Origin: an uncultured Ruminococcus sp.
GTDB taxonomy: Bacteria > Bacillota > Clostridia > Lachnospirales > Lachnospiraceae
Length of the DNA: 64,000 nucleotides
Assembly (NCBI GenBank): GCA_900541505.1
Contig: UQKK01000009.1
Location: forward strand, 1 to 64,000
Direction of reading: 5' to 3'
Made by a program: the position numbers and the translations under genes. Positions 26,946 through 35,991 of this stretch are shown in pieces. Positions within the stretch are counted from its first letter, which is position 1, and each line of letters opens with the position of its first letter. The notes beneath the pieces are model-generated. The model was not told where the DNA came from. It saw only the letters and a program-made list of their open reading frames with translations, and made no database searches.

Positions 26946-26973
26946 TTGACTTTTTTATTTTTTCAGCTATAAT
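26946..26973 (+). promoter_or_regulatory. Promoter of the BCCT carrier gene
   Basis: TTGACT (26946-26951), a 16-base spacer and TATAAT (26968-26973). The AATTATGAAAT motif shared with the dehydratase promoter lies about 20 bases downstream of the -10, where a bound protein could block elongation. Confidence 0.75.
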
Positions 26974-27090
26974 GTTTTGTATATAAATTACATAATTATG
27001 AAATTATTTTTCACTTTTCATCATTATGTATGATATCGTCGGCGGTCACACAATTTAATAGTTATCACAGTCTTTATAAGGAGGAGAAAC

Positions 27091-28671
27091 ATGGACAAAC
27101 ACAAAAAAGGTTCTCTGAATCTGGCTGCTTTTATTCCTGCCATGATTATTCTTGCTGCATTTTTACTCGTAGGCTTCTTGGCACAGGACAAACTTGCAGC
27201 ATTTCTGGACACACTGTTTTTCGGATTGACAGACAATCTGGGATGGTATATCAACCTTCTTGCTCTGTTCTGTCTGATTCTTATCATTGTATTCGTTATT
27301 TACAAATATGGAGATATCCGCATCGGCGGAAAAGATGCGAAGCCGGAATTTAAAACGTTCAACTGGTGCGCCATGACTATTTGCAGTGGTATCGGTACCG
27401 GACTTCTGTTCTGGGGAATGGGTGAACCCATCTTCCACTTCATGTCACCCCCGGTAGCAGCCAACGTAGAACCCGGTTCCCGCTCCGCAGCCATTTTCGC
27501 AGTATCACAGGCAATGTGGGGCTGGTCCTTTGTACAATACGCTATTTACAGCCTCATCGCTGTCGCTTTTGCTGTTGTTACATATAACATGAAGAAAAAA
27601 CTTTCATTCGGCTCTCTTATTGAAGGAGTATTTAAAAGAAAAATACCGTGGCTGGAATCTCTTATTCACGGAATCATCATTCTTTGTATGTGTCTCGCCA
27701 TGGCAAATTCCATGGGTGTAGGACTTCTTCAGATTGCTGCCGGACTGGAAGCGGCATTTGGTATTCCCCAGTCAGCAGCTATTTTTGCCATCATCGCAGT
27801 CGTCATGGCTGTCATCTTCATTCTTTCCTGTGTATCCGGTCTTGGCACAGGTTTGAAAAAGATATCATCCATCACAATATACCTCTTTATCGCGCTGATG
27901 ATATATGTATTAATTTTTGGCGACACACAGTTTATCGGAAAGATTACCGCGGAATCGTTTGGACATTTACTCAACAATATGCCGGAAAAGACTACTATCC
28001 TGAACACGATGGCAGAGACCGATACCTGGTCCGCGGACTGGATTTTGCAGTACTGGTGCCAGTTCTTCGTATTCGGCACTCTGATTGGTATGTTCTTAAG
28101 CCGTATGGCAAGAGGCAGAACCGTTCGCGAATTTGTATTGGTAAATGTACTCGTACCATCTTTATTCTGCTGTATCTGGATAGGCATCTTCGGCGGCATG
28201 ACTATCTCCCTGCAGACAAATGGTATCGTAGATGTATGGGAAGCAGTCAATACTCTGGGTATGCAGACAACCATTTTCCAGATTATCGGCTCCCTGCCCT
28301 TTGGCTCTATTGTGACGGTGATTTTCCTTGTCACCATCTGCTTCTCTTTCTGTACATTGGCAGACCCGATGGCTTCGGCGGTATCTACAATTTCCGTGCA
28401 TGATGCCTCCGTAAACGATGAACCGCCCCGCAAAATCAAAATCCTCGTAGGCGTCATCATGACTGCTGCAGCGTTTATTCAGGTAGAAAGCGGCGGTACC
28501 AGCAATGTACGGGGAATGTATATTGTAATCGGAGTTATCACTTCATTCATTGTCATTCTCTGCGTCATGGCTGCCTTTAAATTTTGCCATCGCTGTGTGG
28601 ACCAGCCAAACTGGGGTGTAATAGAAGATATGGCGAATCGTCTGGAAACAGAAGAAGAACAAAACAGTTAG
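27091..28671 (+). CDS. BCCT-family transporter
   Basis: Secondary carrier of the betaine/carnitine/choline family, 526 residues with about 12 membrane helices. Family sequence is clear in GLLFWGMGEPIFHF near 107-120, MWGWSFVQYAIYSL near 145, and the signature GMFLSRMARGRTVREFV near 330. The usual aromatic box (W-x-F-Y-W-x-W-W) before this signature is altered to WILQYWCQFFVF, so the substrate may not be a quaternary amine. Context with a serine dehydratase and an XRE-cupin regulator points to an amino acid or related compound; that is inference. TAAGGAGGAG precedes the start. Confidence 0.9.
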   Translation: MDKHKKGSLNLAAFIPAMIILAAFLLVGFLAQDKLAAFLDTLFFGLTDNLGWYINLLALFCLILIIVFVIYKYGDIRIGGKDAKPEFKTFNWCAMTICSGIGTGLLFWGMGEPIFHFMSPPVAANVEPGSRSAAIFAVSQAMWGWSFVQYAIYSLIAVAFAVVTYNMKKKLSFGSLIEGVFKRKIPWLESLIHGIIILCMCLAMANSMGVGLLQIAAGLEAAFGIPQSAAIFAIIAVVMAVIFILSCVSGLGTGLKKISSITIYLFIALMIYVLIFGDTQFIGKITAESFGHLLNNMPEKTTILNTMAETDTWSADWILQYWCQFFVFGTLIGMFLSRMARGRTVREFVLVNVLVPSLFCCIWIGIFGGMTISLQTNGIVDVWEAVNTLGMQTTIFQIIGSLPFGSIVTVIFLVTICFSFCTLADPMASAVSTISVHDASVNDEPPRKIKILVGVIMTAAAFIQVESGGTSNVRGMYIVIGVITSFIVILCVMAAFKFCHRCVDQPNWGVIEDMANRLETEEEQNS

Positions 28672-28703
28672 CCTTTATAGTAAAACAGAAATAGAAACAA
28701 CAT

Positions 28704-28789
28704 AAAAAAACGAGCTGTCCCTTCGGGCAAATGAGCATTGCGGGTACAAATCCCAATTGCCCTCTGCCAGAGCAACAGTTCGTTTTTTA
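28704..28789. terminator. Multi-stem terminator after the BCCT gene
   Basis: An outer stem of AAAAAACGAGCTGT with ACAGTTCGTTTTTT ends in a T-run on either strand. It encloses a second stem GGGCAA/TTGCCC (28725-28730 and 28757-28762) and a small GGG-TACAAAT-CCC hairpin. It likely ends both the plus-strand carrier gene and the minus-strand acyltransferase gene. Confidence 0.75.
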
Positions 28790-28868
28790 TGCTTCCATTC
28801 ACATCCTCAATATTCTCATATTTGGAGGATTACGTATTTTTGTACAGAAGCGGAGCACACACCAGCTA

Positions 28869-29888
28869 TTATGTAATACTCCTTCCCCACGAAAATCGCC
28901 GTATCAGCCAGATACACCCGAAGGAGACCGCCCCGATTCCGAGGATGAGCCCCGGCACTGCTGCCCAGGCGGTAAAATCCCAGGGTTCCATATATTTCTT
29001 ATAGTTGTCCAGGAACAAAATATGAATCAGGTAGATACCAAAGGAGCAGGAACACACACTGTCCACCATCTTCTTTGCGCGCCCTTTTACTTCCAGTCTG
29101 CACCCTCGAAGCCGTATCATCCATAAAAAGAAGGTCGCTGCGCCTGCCACAATGAACGGGCAGCCGTACTCCATAATTCTTTCATAGTGGTCTCCCATCC
29201 CATGGCTCACTGCCGCCGTTATCCCAAATACTGCCAGCATATTACATATAAATATTGTCAATGCCATCTTCTGGCTCATGCGGATATGCCGCCGGTAGCG
29301 GTAAATATAGTATCCGATGAAGACATAGAACATGTAGACCTTGTCTCCAATCAGCGGCAGGTCATAGTATGCTTCCTCATGGATAAGTGATGTCACATAG
29401 TTGAACACCGTAGTGACACTGATAAGGGCAAGGAAGGCATATTCCAGCTTCATCCCCATGTAGCGGCACATAACCTGCAAAAAGGGAATAACAAGATAAA
29501 TCGGTATCATGGCATAAGGATACCACAGGTGCGGTTCCGTAGGAACATACAACACCTCCCGCAAATCATAGGGCGTATCCATGTAAAAAGTATTCCATAG
29601 ATAATAGAACGCGCTCCAGACCACCAGTGTCAGGAAAAATTTTACCAGCCTTTTTATCTGTTTATCGAGAGGTTCCTCCCGTCCCAGAAGAAGCGCGCCC
29701 GTAATCATAAAAAAACACGGCACACTGACTCTGGCAAAAGTATCCAGCACCAGCGAAAAATAGTACTCTCCCTTTGGTATCCTGTCATAGGCACGACAGA
29801 AATAATTTGTCACATGGATGGCAATGACAGACATAAATGAAACCATCCGTATCAATTCCAGGTTATAGTTCCGGCTTTTCTTTCCCAT
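28869..29888 (-). CDS. Membrane acyltransferase, family 3 (O-acetyltransferase type)
   Basis: Integral membrane protein of 339 residues with about ten hydrophobic helices and the family-3 N-terminus ([22 protein letters not shown], whose His is the likely catalytic one). Such proteins acylate cell-surface sugars or lipids. It overlaps the end of dinB by 26 bases and is the third gene of the clpB operon, so it may share heat-shock induction. The acceptor cannot be told from the sequence. Confidence 0.8.
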   Translation of the reverse strand: MGKKSRNYNLELIRMVSFMSVIAIHVTNYFCRAYDRIPKGEYYFSLVLDTFARVSVPCFFMITGALLLGREEPLDKQIKRLVKFFLTLVVWSAFYYLWNTFYMDTPYDLREVLYVPTEPHLWYPYAMIPIYLVIPFLQVMCRYMGMKLEYAFLALISVTTVFNYVTSLIHEEAYYDLPLIGDKVYMFYVFIGYYIYRYRRHIRMSQKMALTIFICNMLAVFGITAAVSHGMGDHYERIMEYGCPFIVAGAATFFLWMIRLRGCRLEVKGRAKKMVDSVCSCSFGIYLIHILFLDNYKKYMEPWDFTAWAAVPGLILGIGAVSFGCIWLIRRFSWGRSIT

Positions 29889-31104
29889 CTTTTGTTTTTC
29901 CCCCGCTCTTTTTCAGAAATGTCCCTCTTATCACCGCGTCCTCTCCAAAACGCGCTCGGATTTCTTCCATCGCCGCGTTTAACTTCCTGTGTTTTTCATC
30001 CGGCGGTTTGGGAATCTCCACGTCAAAAATCGTGAGCTGCTCCGGAGCCGTCGCCTCCACCAGCTTTGCGGTGCGGATTCCCAGAAGGCGCACCGGTTCT
30101 CCGTTCCACGTCTCCCGAAACAGGCGGCATGCTGTCTCATAAAGAATCTGCGCATCACTGGTAGGGCGGTCAAGCTGCATCTGGTGAGAAATCGTCTGAA
30201 AATCGTAATACTTGATTTCCATGCTCACCATATACGCCTTCTGTCCCGCTTTCTTAAGCCGTCCGCCTACGCTGTCCGCCAGCTCTTTAAAGACCGTCTG
30301 CGCCTCCTCATAGGTTCTGGCATCCTCGGAGAGCGTGGTGGAATTGCCAATTCCCTTGGCTTCTGTCTGTTCGGACTGCACTACAGAATGGTCGATTCCG
30401 TTGGCAAACTCCCAGAGCATTTTTCCATGGCTCTTTAAATGCAGGGCAATGAGTGCCGGGTCCGACTGCGCCAAATCCCCGATAGTCTCAATCTCCAGCT
30501 TTTTGAGTGTCTCCACACTGGAGTGCCCTGCCATGTAGAGCTCTCCGATTGGCAAAGGCCACATTTTCACCTGGATTTCCTCCGGAAACAGGGTATGCAC
30601 CTTGTCCGGCTTCTCGAAATCCGATGCCATCTTTGCCAGAAGCTTATTGGTCGATATCCCGATATTCACGGTAAACCCGAACCGTTCCCGGATTTCATTC
30701 TTCATCTCAAATGCCGCATCCACACTGGAATGGTATCTCCCGGCAATGGACGTAAAATCCAGATAGCACTCGTCCACACTGACCTGTTCAATCTCTTTCG
30801 TAAATGTCCGAAGGTAGTCCATCAGCATCCGGCTTTTTTCATGATACATCTTATGGTTCGGAGGTTCCATCACCAGATTCGGGCACTTACGAAAGGCATT
30901 CGCAACGGGTTCCCCCGTGCGGATGCCATATCGTTTGGCAGGCAGGGATTTGGCGAGCACCACACCCCGGCGCGCCTTCTGGTCGCCGCCGATGATAGCG
31001 GGTATCTCACGCAAATCCTGCTTTGCTCCATTTTTTAATTTTTCCACCGCAGTCCAGCTCAAATAAGCGGAATTGACGTCTATATGGAAAATGGTCGGTC
31101 TCAT
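29863..31104 (-). CDS. dinB: Y-family DNA polymerase IV
   Basis: Translesion DNA polymerase, 413 residues. Catalytic acidic residues are in [13 protein letters not shown] near 5-17 and [12 protein letters not shown] near 100-111; a little-finger domain follows, and the C-terminal tail ends in a basic [13 protein letters not shown] stretch. The DVNSAY form of the first motif differs from the DMDAFF of many DinB proteins. It overlaps clpB by four bases, placing a mutagenic polymerase in a CIRCE-controlled heat-shock operon. Confidence 0.92.
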   Translation of the reverse strand: MRPTIFHIDVNSAYLSWTAVEKLKNGAKQDLREIPAIIGGDQKARRGVVLAKSLPAKRYGIRTGEPVANAFRKCPNLVMEPPNHKMYHEKSRMLMDYLRTFTKEIEQVSVDECYLDFTSIAGRYHSSVDAAFEMKNEIRERFGFTVNIGISTNKLLAKMASDFEKPDKVHTLFPEEIQVKMWPLPIGELYMAGHSSVETLKKLEIETIGDLAQSDPALIALHLKSHGKMLWEFANGIDHSVVQSEQTEAKGIGNSTTLSEDARTYEEAQTVFKELADSVGGRLKKAGQKAYMVSMEIKYYDFQTISHQMQLDRPTSDAQILYETACRLFRETWNGEPVRLLGIRTAKLVEATAPEQLTIFDVEIPKPPDEKHRKLNAAMEEIRARFGEDAVIRGTFLKKSGGKTKDGKEKPEL

Positions 31105-33698
31105 TGCATAATCTGCCCTTTCACCTTTGCCTCTAATTTCCCGTCAACAACGTCTATCACAATGGTGTCTTCCCTGCCTACATTTCCGGCGAGAATCAGT
31201 CTCGCAGCCAGCGTCTCCACATTCTTCTGCAGATAACGCTTCAGAGGTCTTGCCCCGTACATGGGGTCGTACCCGCCCTCCACGACGAAATTTTTCGCCG
31301 CGTCTGTCAGTTCAATGGAAAGCTCCTTCTCCTCCAGACGCCTGTTGACATCAGCAACTAACAAGTCAATGATGGCATGAATATTGTGTTTCGTCAATGG
31401 TTTGAACATGATTATTTCGTCCAGACGGTTTAAAAATTCCGGTCTAAAGTGCGCCCGCAGGTCATTCATCACCATCTCCTGGCTGCCTCCCTCGATGGTG
31501 CCGTCCTCCCGGATTCCCTCCAGCAGATAGTTCGCCCCGATATTGGAGGTCATAATCAGGATGGTATTCTTGAAATCCACCGTCCTGCCCTGGGAATCCG
31601 TAATACGCCCATCGTCCAGTACCTGCAGAAGGACATTGAATACATCCGGGTGCGCTTTCTCAATCTCATCAAAAAGCACAACAGAGTACGGTTTTCTGCG
31701 CACTGCCTCGGTGAGCTGTCCTCCCTCATCGTATCCTACATATCCCGGAGGCGCTCCAATCAGCCTGGACACAGAGTACTTCTCCATGTATTCACTCATA
31801 TCGATGCGCACCATATTGTTTTCATCGTCAAACAGGCTCTCGGCAAGCGCCTTGGCAAGCTCTGTCTTGCCGACTCCGGTGGGTCCCAAGAAAAGGAAGG
31901 AACCAATGGGCTTGGACGGGTCCTTGATGCCCGCCTTGGAGCGGATGATTGCCTCTGTGACAAGCTCTACGCCCTCATCCTGCCCGATGACCCGTTTGTG
32001 CAGTTCTTCCGCCAGATGCAGGGTTTTGTTCCTCTCGCTCTCGTTTAACTTCGCCACCGGGATTCCTGTCCAGCGGGAGATAATCTTCGCAATCTCTTCG
32101 TCCGTAACCGCCTCGTGGACAAGGCTCAAGTCTTTTGCTTTAACCTTCTCCTCTTCCTCCTCCAACTGTTTCTGGAGCTGCGGGAGACGCCCGTACTGCA
32201 GCTCCGCCGCCTTGTTCAGGTCGTACTCTCTCTGTGCCTTTTGGATATCCTTGTTGACCTGCTCAATCTCCTCACGTATCTTCTGCACACGCTCCACGGA
32301 GGTCTTTTCATTTTCCCACTGTACCTTTCTGCCCGCGTATTCTTCTTTTAATTCGGAAAGCTCCTGCTGTAAGTGTTCCAACCGCTCTTGGCTTAAGCGG
32401 TCCTCTTCCTTCTTAAGCGCCTCTTCCTCAATCTCCATCTGCATCACTTTTCTGCGCAGTTCATCCAGTTCTGTGGGCATGGAGTCCAGTTCTGTCTTGA
32501 TAAGAGCACAGGCTTCGTCCACCAGGTCGATTGCCTTATCCGGAAGGAAACGGTCGGATATATAGCGGTTGGACAGCGTTGCCGCCGCTACCAGCGCGCT
32601 GTCTGTAATCTTTACACCGTGGAAAACCTCATATCGTTCCTTCAAGCCACGCAGGATAGAGATGGCGTCCTCCACCGTGGGTTCCTCCACCATGACCGGC
32701 TGGAAACGCCGCTCCAGCGCCGCATCCTTCTCAATATACTGGCGGTACTCATCCAGCGTGGTGGCGCCGATACAGTGCAGTTCGCCCCTCGCCAGCATAG
32801 GCTTCAACATGTTCCCCGCATCCATCGCTCCGTCCGTCTTCCCGGCTCCCACAATGGTATGCAGCTCATCGATGAACAGAATAATCTTGCCATCGCTGTT
32901 CTTCACTTCCTCCAGCACAGCTTTCAGACGCTCCTCGAACTCTCCGCGGTATTTCGCTCCCGCCACGAGAGCGCCCATATCCAGGGAGAAAATCGTCTTT
33001 TCCTTCAATCCCTCCGGCACATCTCCGCTGACGATACGCTGCGCGAGACCTTCCACAACCGCCGTCTTTCCTACTCCCGGCTCACCAATCAAAACCGGGT
33101 TATTCTTTGTCTTACGGGAGAGGATACGCACCACATTGCGGATTTCCTCGTCACGCCCGATGACCGGGTCTAACTTCTGGTCTCTTGCCCTCTCCACCAA
33201 ATCCTGTCCATACTTATTCAGCGTGTCATAGGTCGCTTCCGGGTTGTCGCTGGTCACTTTCTGATTCCCCCTCACTGTGGAGAGCGCCTGCAGAAATCCC
33301 TCCCTGCTGATGCCGAACTCCCGAAACAGCGGTTTCACATCCCTGCTGGCATATTTTAATAAGGATAAGAACAGATGCTCGACAGACACATATTCATCCC
33401 CCATCTGCTTCGCCTCATCCTCCGCATGAATCAGGACATTATTCAAATCCTGCCCCACAAAGACCTGCCCGCCCTGCACCTTGGGACGCTTGCGCAGCAG
33501 TTCTTCCACGCGGTTCACAAACAGAGTGCCCTGGATGCTCATCTTTTCTAAAAGTTTTAAAATCAGACTGTCCTCCTGTGTGACGAGCGCATACAGAAGA
33601 TGTTCCTGCGAAAGCTCCTGGTTTCCATAGTCATATGCCAGTTTCTCACATGCCTGCACAGCCTGTATCGAATTTTGCGTAAATTTATTTATGTTCAT
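31101..33698 (-). CDS. clpB: ATP-dependent disaggregase ClpB
   Basis: Hsp100 chaperone that extracts proteins from aggregates with DnaK. Full architecture in 865 residues: Clp N-domain, first AAA+ domain ([11 protein letters not shown] near 203-213), the long coiled-coil middle domain (about 400-525) that distinguishes ClpB from ClpC, and second AAA+ domain ([11 protein letters not shown] near 605). The ATG at 33698 is nine bases after AAGGAGG and is preferred over a TTG at 33704. The promoter is overlapped by a CIRCE element, implying HrcA control. dinB and an acyltransferase gene follow. Confidence 0.96.
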   Translation of the reverse strand: MNINKFTQNSIQAVQACEKLAYDYGNQELSQEHLLYALVTQEDSLILKLLEKMSIQGTLFVNRVEELLRKRPKVQGGQVFVGQDLNNVLIHAEDEAKQMGDEYVSVEHLFLSLLKYASRDVKPLFREFGISREGFLQALSTVRGNQKVTSDNPEATYDTLNKYGQDLVERARDQKLDPVIGRDEEIRNVVRILSRKTKNNPVLIGEPGVGKTAVVEGLAQRIVSGDVPEGLKEKTIFSLDMGALVAGAKYRGEFEERLKAVLEEVKNSDGKIILFIDELHTIVGAGKTDGAMDAGNMLKPMLARGELHCIGATTLDEYRQYIEKDAALERRFQPVMVEEPTVEDAISILRGLKERYEVFHGVKITDSALVAAATLSNRYISDRFLPDKAIDLVDEACALIKTELDSMPTELDELRRKVMQMEIEEEALKKEEDRLSQERLEHLQQELSELKEEYAGRKVQWENEKTSVERVQKIREEIEQVNKDIQKAQREYDLNKAAELQYGRLPQLQKQLEEEEEKVKAKDLSLVHEAVTDEEIAKIISRWTGIPVAKLNESERNKTLHLAEELHKRVIGQDEGVELVTEAIIRSKAGIKDPSKPIGSFLFLGPTGVGKTELAKALAESLFDDENNMVRIDMSEYMEKYSVSRLIGAPPGYVGYDEGGQLTEAVRRKPYSVVLFDEIEKAHPDVFNVLLQVLDDGRITDSQGRTVDFKNTILIMTSNIGANYLLEGIREDGTIEGGSQEMVMNDLRAHFRPEFLNRLDEIIMFKPLTKHNIHAIIDLLVADVNRRLEEKELSIELTDAAKNFVVEGGYDPMYGARPLKRYLQKNVETLAARLILAGNVGREDTIVIDVVDGKLEAKVKGQIMQ

Positions 33699-33741
33699 AG
33701 CCAAGTTCCTCCTTCACTACATTTTTCATTGTTCTAGGAGT

Positions 33742-33770
33742 AATATAGCAAGAATTGTTAGCACTGTCAA
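33742..33770 (-). promoter_or_regulatory. Sigma-A promoter of clpB
   Basis: On the minus strand TTGACA (33765-33770) and TATATT (33742-33747) are exactly 17 bases apart. The -35 lies inside the CIRCE element, so HrcA binding would exclude RNA polymerase. Confidence 0.88.
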
Positions 33771-33784
33771 GTATCGAGTGCTAA
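33758..33784. promoter_or_regulatory. CIRCE operator (HrcA binding site)
   Basis: TTAGCACTG-N9-GAGTGCTAA, differing from the consensus TTAGCACTC-N9-GAGTGCTAA at a single position. It overlaps the clpB promoter. Confidence 0.93.
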
Positions 33785-33903
33785 TATTTTTTGAATTTTT
33801 TTGCAAACCTGATGAAATCAAAGGTTTGCAAACATTTATCACTTTTGAAATTGTTATTTTTTTATTCTTTCTTCATTCTTTAGACTTCTGCTTTGTTTTA
33901 TTT

Positions 33904-34242
33904 TTATTGTCCACTATCGGATTGCGTAAAAGCAAGCAATTGTTCAATATCCTGCCCGCCATATGCTACACGGATAATCGTTACTGTTGCCGTTTCCATA
34001 TCAGGGATATACAATACGACATAATTATCTACAGGAACGATACGAAGTCCTCGACCGTACCACGGTTCTTTCTCGTATTTCTTATAGCGTTTCGGCATAC
34101 TGTCAAGGCTGAAAATCATAGTTTCCAGACGGTCAAGCTGTCCACGTGCATTGTCTGGCGACTGTAACTCATACGCAATATATTCGTATATCGACCTTAA
34201 ATCTTTGTCTGCCTGTTCTGATAATTTTACTGTAAACATCAT
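33904..34242 (-). CDS. RelE/ParE-family toxin
   Basis: Toxin of a type II system, 112 residues. The N-terminus (FTVKLSEQADKDLRSIYEYIAYEL) and the strand VPVDNYVVLYIPDMETATVTIIRVAYGGQD-like region are typical of the RelE/ParE fold; whether it cleaves mRNA or poisons gyrase cannot be read. The start overlaps the antitoxin stop as ATGATG, so synthesis is coupled to the antitoxin. The C-terminal Phe/Ser-rich end (LLAFTQSDSGQ) is short and probably disordered. Confidence 0.88.
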   Translation of the reverse strand: MMFTVKLSEQADKDLRSIYEYIAYELQSPDNARGQLDRLETMIFSLDSMPKRYKKYEKEPWYGRGLRIVPVDNYVVLYIPDMETATVTIIRVAYGGQDIEQLLAFTQSDSGQ

Positions 34243-34544
34243 AATCCGTAATCTTTGCGAATATCGGCAAAGGCTTGTCGTGCGTCCTTTGTACGTCCCG
34301 CTTTCATATCCGCATATCCTTTCTCAAGTTCCGCATGGAATTGTTCCTCAGACAAGACAGCCATGTTAAGAGGCTTTTCTGTCGGGATTTTCACATCAAA
34401 AGGAAGTCCACGGTGCATGATAATCTGCTTATAAAACATATTGATAGCATTTGACGCTGGAATACCCAGTGCTGACAAGATACTCTCTGCCTGTTCTTTT
34501 ACCTCTGGTTCTATTCTTGCATATAAATTTGCTGATTTTGCCAT
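34239..34544 (-). CDS. RelB/DinJ-family antitoxin
   Basis: 101-residue antitoxin that binds and neutralises the toxin encoded by the overlapping gene. Ribbon-helix-helix N-terminus (KSANLYARIEPEVKEQAESIL) with the ASNAINMFYKQIIMHRGLPFDV block. It is clearly paralogous to the orphan antitoxin at 24037-24342. AAAGGAGCG precedes the start, and a promoter with an overlapping inverted repeat lies just upstream, as expected for autorepression. Confidence 0.9.
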   Translation of the reverse strand: MAKSANLYARIEPEVKEQAESILSALGIPASNAINMFYKQIIMHRGLPFDVKIPTEKPLNMAVLSEEQFHAELEKGYADMKAGRTKDARQAFADIRKDYGL

Positions 34545-34581
34545 AGAGATACGCTCCTTTCATAGAATTTTTGTCTTCTTT

Positions 34582-34613
34582 ATTATATTGCATTGTGCGT
34601 ACAAACGCAATAT
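34582..34613 (-). promoter_or_regulatory. Promoter and inverted-repeat operator of the toxin-antitoxin pair
   Basis: On the minus strand TTGCGT (34605-34610) and TATAAT (34582-34587) are 17 bases apart. The inverted repeat ATATTGC / GCAATAT (34585-34591 and 34607-34613) covers both elements, the usual layout for antitoxin autorepression. Confidence 0.7.
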
Positions 34614-34654
34614 ATTTTGAAGATTATGGTTCGATAATCTTCGCTTTCGTTGGA

Positions 34655-34689
34655 TAGAAAAAGCCGCCAACTACTGCGAGTTGACGGCT
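34655..34689 (-). terminator. Intrinsic terminator of the SLC13-CapA-M20 operon
   Basis: On the minus strand AGCCGTCAACT pairs with AGTTGGCGGCT (one G-U pair) and is followed by TTTTT. It lies about 45 bases after the last peptidase stop. Confidence 0.82.
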
Positions 34690-34733
34690 GATGACTGAAC
34701 TAATCTTTATTTTATCGCCCTTCTATAATTTTA

Positions 34734-35948
34734 TCACCCTTCTATAATAGGAAGCTGGTATGCATGATACCCCTTATACCCCGACAACGCGAGCATTGTA
34801 ATCAGGGTCCTCTGGGGCGCCAGATAAGCGTCCTTTGGCTCAAACCATTCGTGGACAGTATGCTCCTCTTTTCCCTCGCCGCCTCTGCCGATGGTAATTG
34901 CGGGGATTCCCAGGCTGATGGGGATATTGGCATCCGTACTGGACTCGTCTCTAAGCTCTGCTTTCATTCCCAGCGCCTCCGTCGCCTCCCACGCCGCACG
35001 TACGATAGTACAATCCTCCGGCTGTGTGCCTGCCGGGCGTTTTCCCAGCATATCAATCTCAAAATGAACCGGTAGTCTGCCCTCGTACCCTCTGGCATTC
35101 TCTTCATCCTGTGCGCACTGTACCACATCATAGAGTTCCTTTGTCAGCCGTTCCAGCTCTTCCGGAGAATCAGAGCGGATATCTACCAGCATGGAAGCAC
35201 TGGCGGCAATGGTATTGACGGAAATCCCGCCTTCGATAATTCCCACATTGAAGGTGGTTTTCGGCAGTTTCGGTACTTGAAAATCTGCAATTTTACTGAT
35301 AGCTCTTCCAAGCGCATGGATGGCGCTGGGCGTCCCGAACGCACCGAAACTGTGTCCGCCGTCTCCCTTGAAGGTTACCCGGAAGCGGTGGCTGCCTGTA
35401 GCAGTATATACAATACCACCGGGTACCGGGTTGTCTATAGAAACAAACCCGTCATAATGTTCTGTGTTAAAAATATATTTCACACCCTTTAAATCGCCCA
35501 GTCCTTCCTCACATACATTTGCGCAGAAGACCAGTTCTCCTTCGGGTCGGATATCGTACTCTTTCATCGCCCTGGCTATCGTCAGCAGCTCTGCCACAGA
35601 CCGGGTGTCATCATTGATACCGGGGCAGTAATACCTCTCCCCCTCTTTTCGAATCGTCAAATCCGTCTCTCTGGGAAAAACGGTATCCGTATGTGCTGCC
35701 AGCATAAGCCGTGGACCGTTTCCACTGCCGGGAATGGTACCGTACACATTGTAAATGTCATCCATATAGACCTGCTCTAATCCAATTTCCTTAAATTTTG
35801 CAAGCACATACTCTGCCTTCTCTTTTTCGTCATGGGAAGGTGCGGGTATCACGCACATTTCCAACTGTTCCTTCAGCGTCCGCTCATCGTCCGCCTTAAT
35901 ATATTCCAAAGCCCTGCCGACCTCCGGCATATTTAACAATTCTTTCAT
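34734..35948 (-). CDS. M20-family metallopeptidase (PepT-like), second copy
   Basis: Probable dizinc aminopeptidase or amidohydrolase of about 404 residues. Metal and catalytic motifs are in order: AAHTDTVFPRETD (His, Asp), GINDDTRSVAELL (bridging Asp), NVCEEGLGD (catalytic Glu pair) and EEHTVHEWF near the C-terminus (last His). A dimerisation domain lies between. The start at 35948 follows an AAAGGAA signal; an upstream start at 36005 would overlap the preceding gene. It is paralogous to the gene just upstream, and both are downstream of CapA and an SLC13 carrier. Substrate unknown. Confidence 0.85.
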   Translation of the reverse strand: MKELLNMPEVGRALEYIKADDERTLKEQLEMCVIPAPSHDEKEKAEYVLAKFKEIGLEQVYMDDIYNVYGTIPGSGNGPRLMLAAHTDTVFPRETDLTIRKEGERYYCPGINDDTRSVAELLTIARAMKEYDIRPEGELVFCANVCEEGLGDLKGVKYIFNTEHYDGFVSIDNPVPGGIVYTATGSHRFRVTFKGDGGHSFGAFGTPSAIHALGRAISKIADFQVPKLPKTTFNVGIIEGGISVNTIAASASMLVDIRSDSPEELERLTKELYDVVQCAQDEENARGYEGRLPVHFEIDMLGKRPAGTQPEDCTIVRAAWEATEALGMKAELRDESSTDANIPISLGIPAITIGRGGEGKEEHTVHEWFEPKDAYLAPQRTLITMLALSGYKGYHAYQLPIIEG

Positions 35949-35991
35949 TACCGCACTGTTTCCTTTCTTTTGGATTTTCCGGCTGTTTTCC

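Noticed and set aside
28725..28769. A tRNA or tRNA remnant suggested by the GGG-TACAAAT-CCC hairpin and a CCA
   Set aside because: The 3' overhang is too long, and D and anticodon arms are missing; it fits better as part of the terminator structure.
31543..32565. A 340-residue Ser-rich plus-strand open frame
   Set aside because: It is the shadow of the clpB coding strand; Ser/Arg richness is typical of antisense translation of a charged coiled coil.
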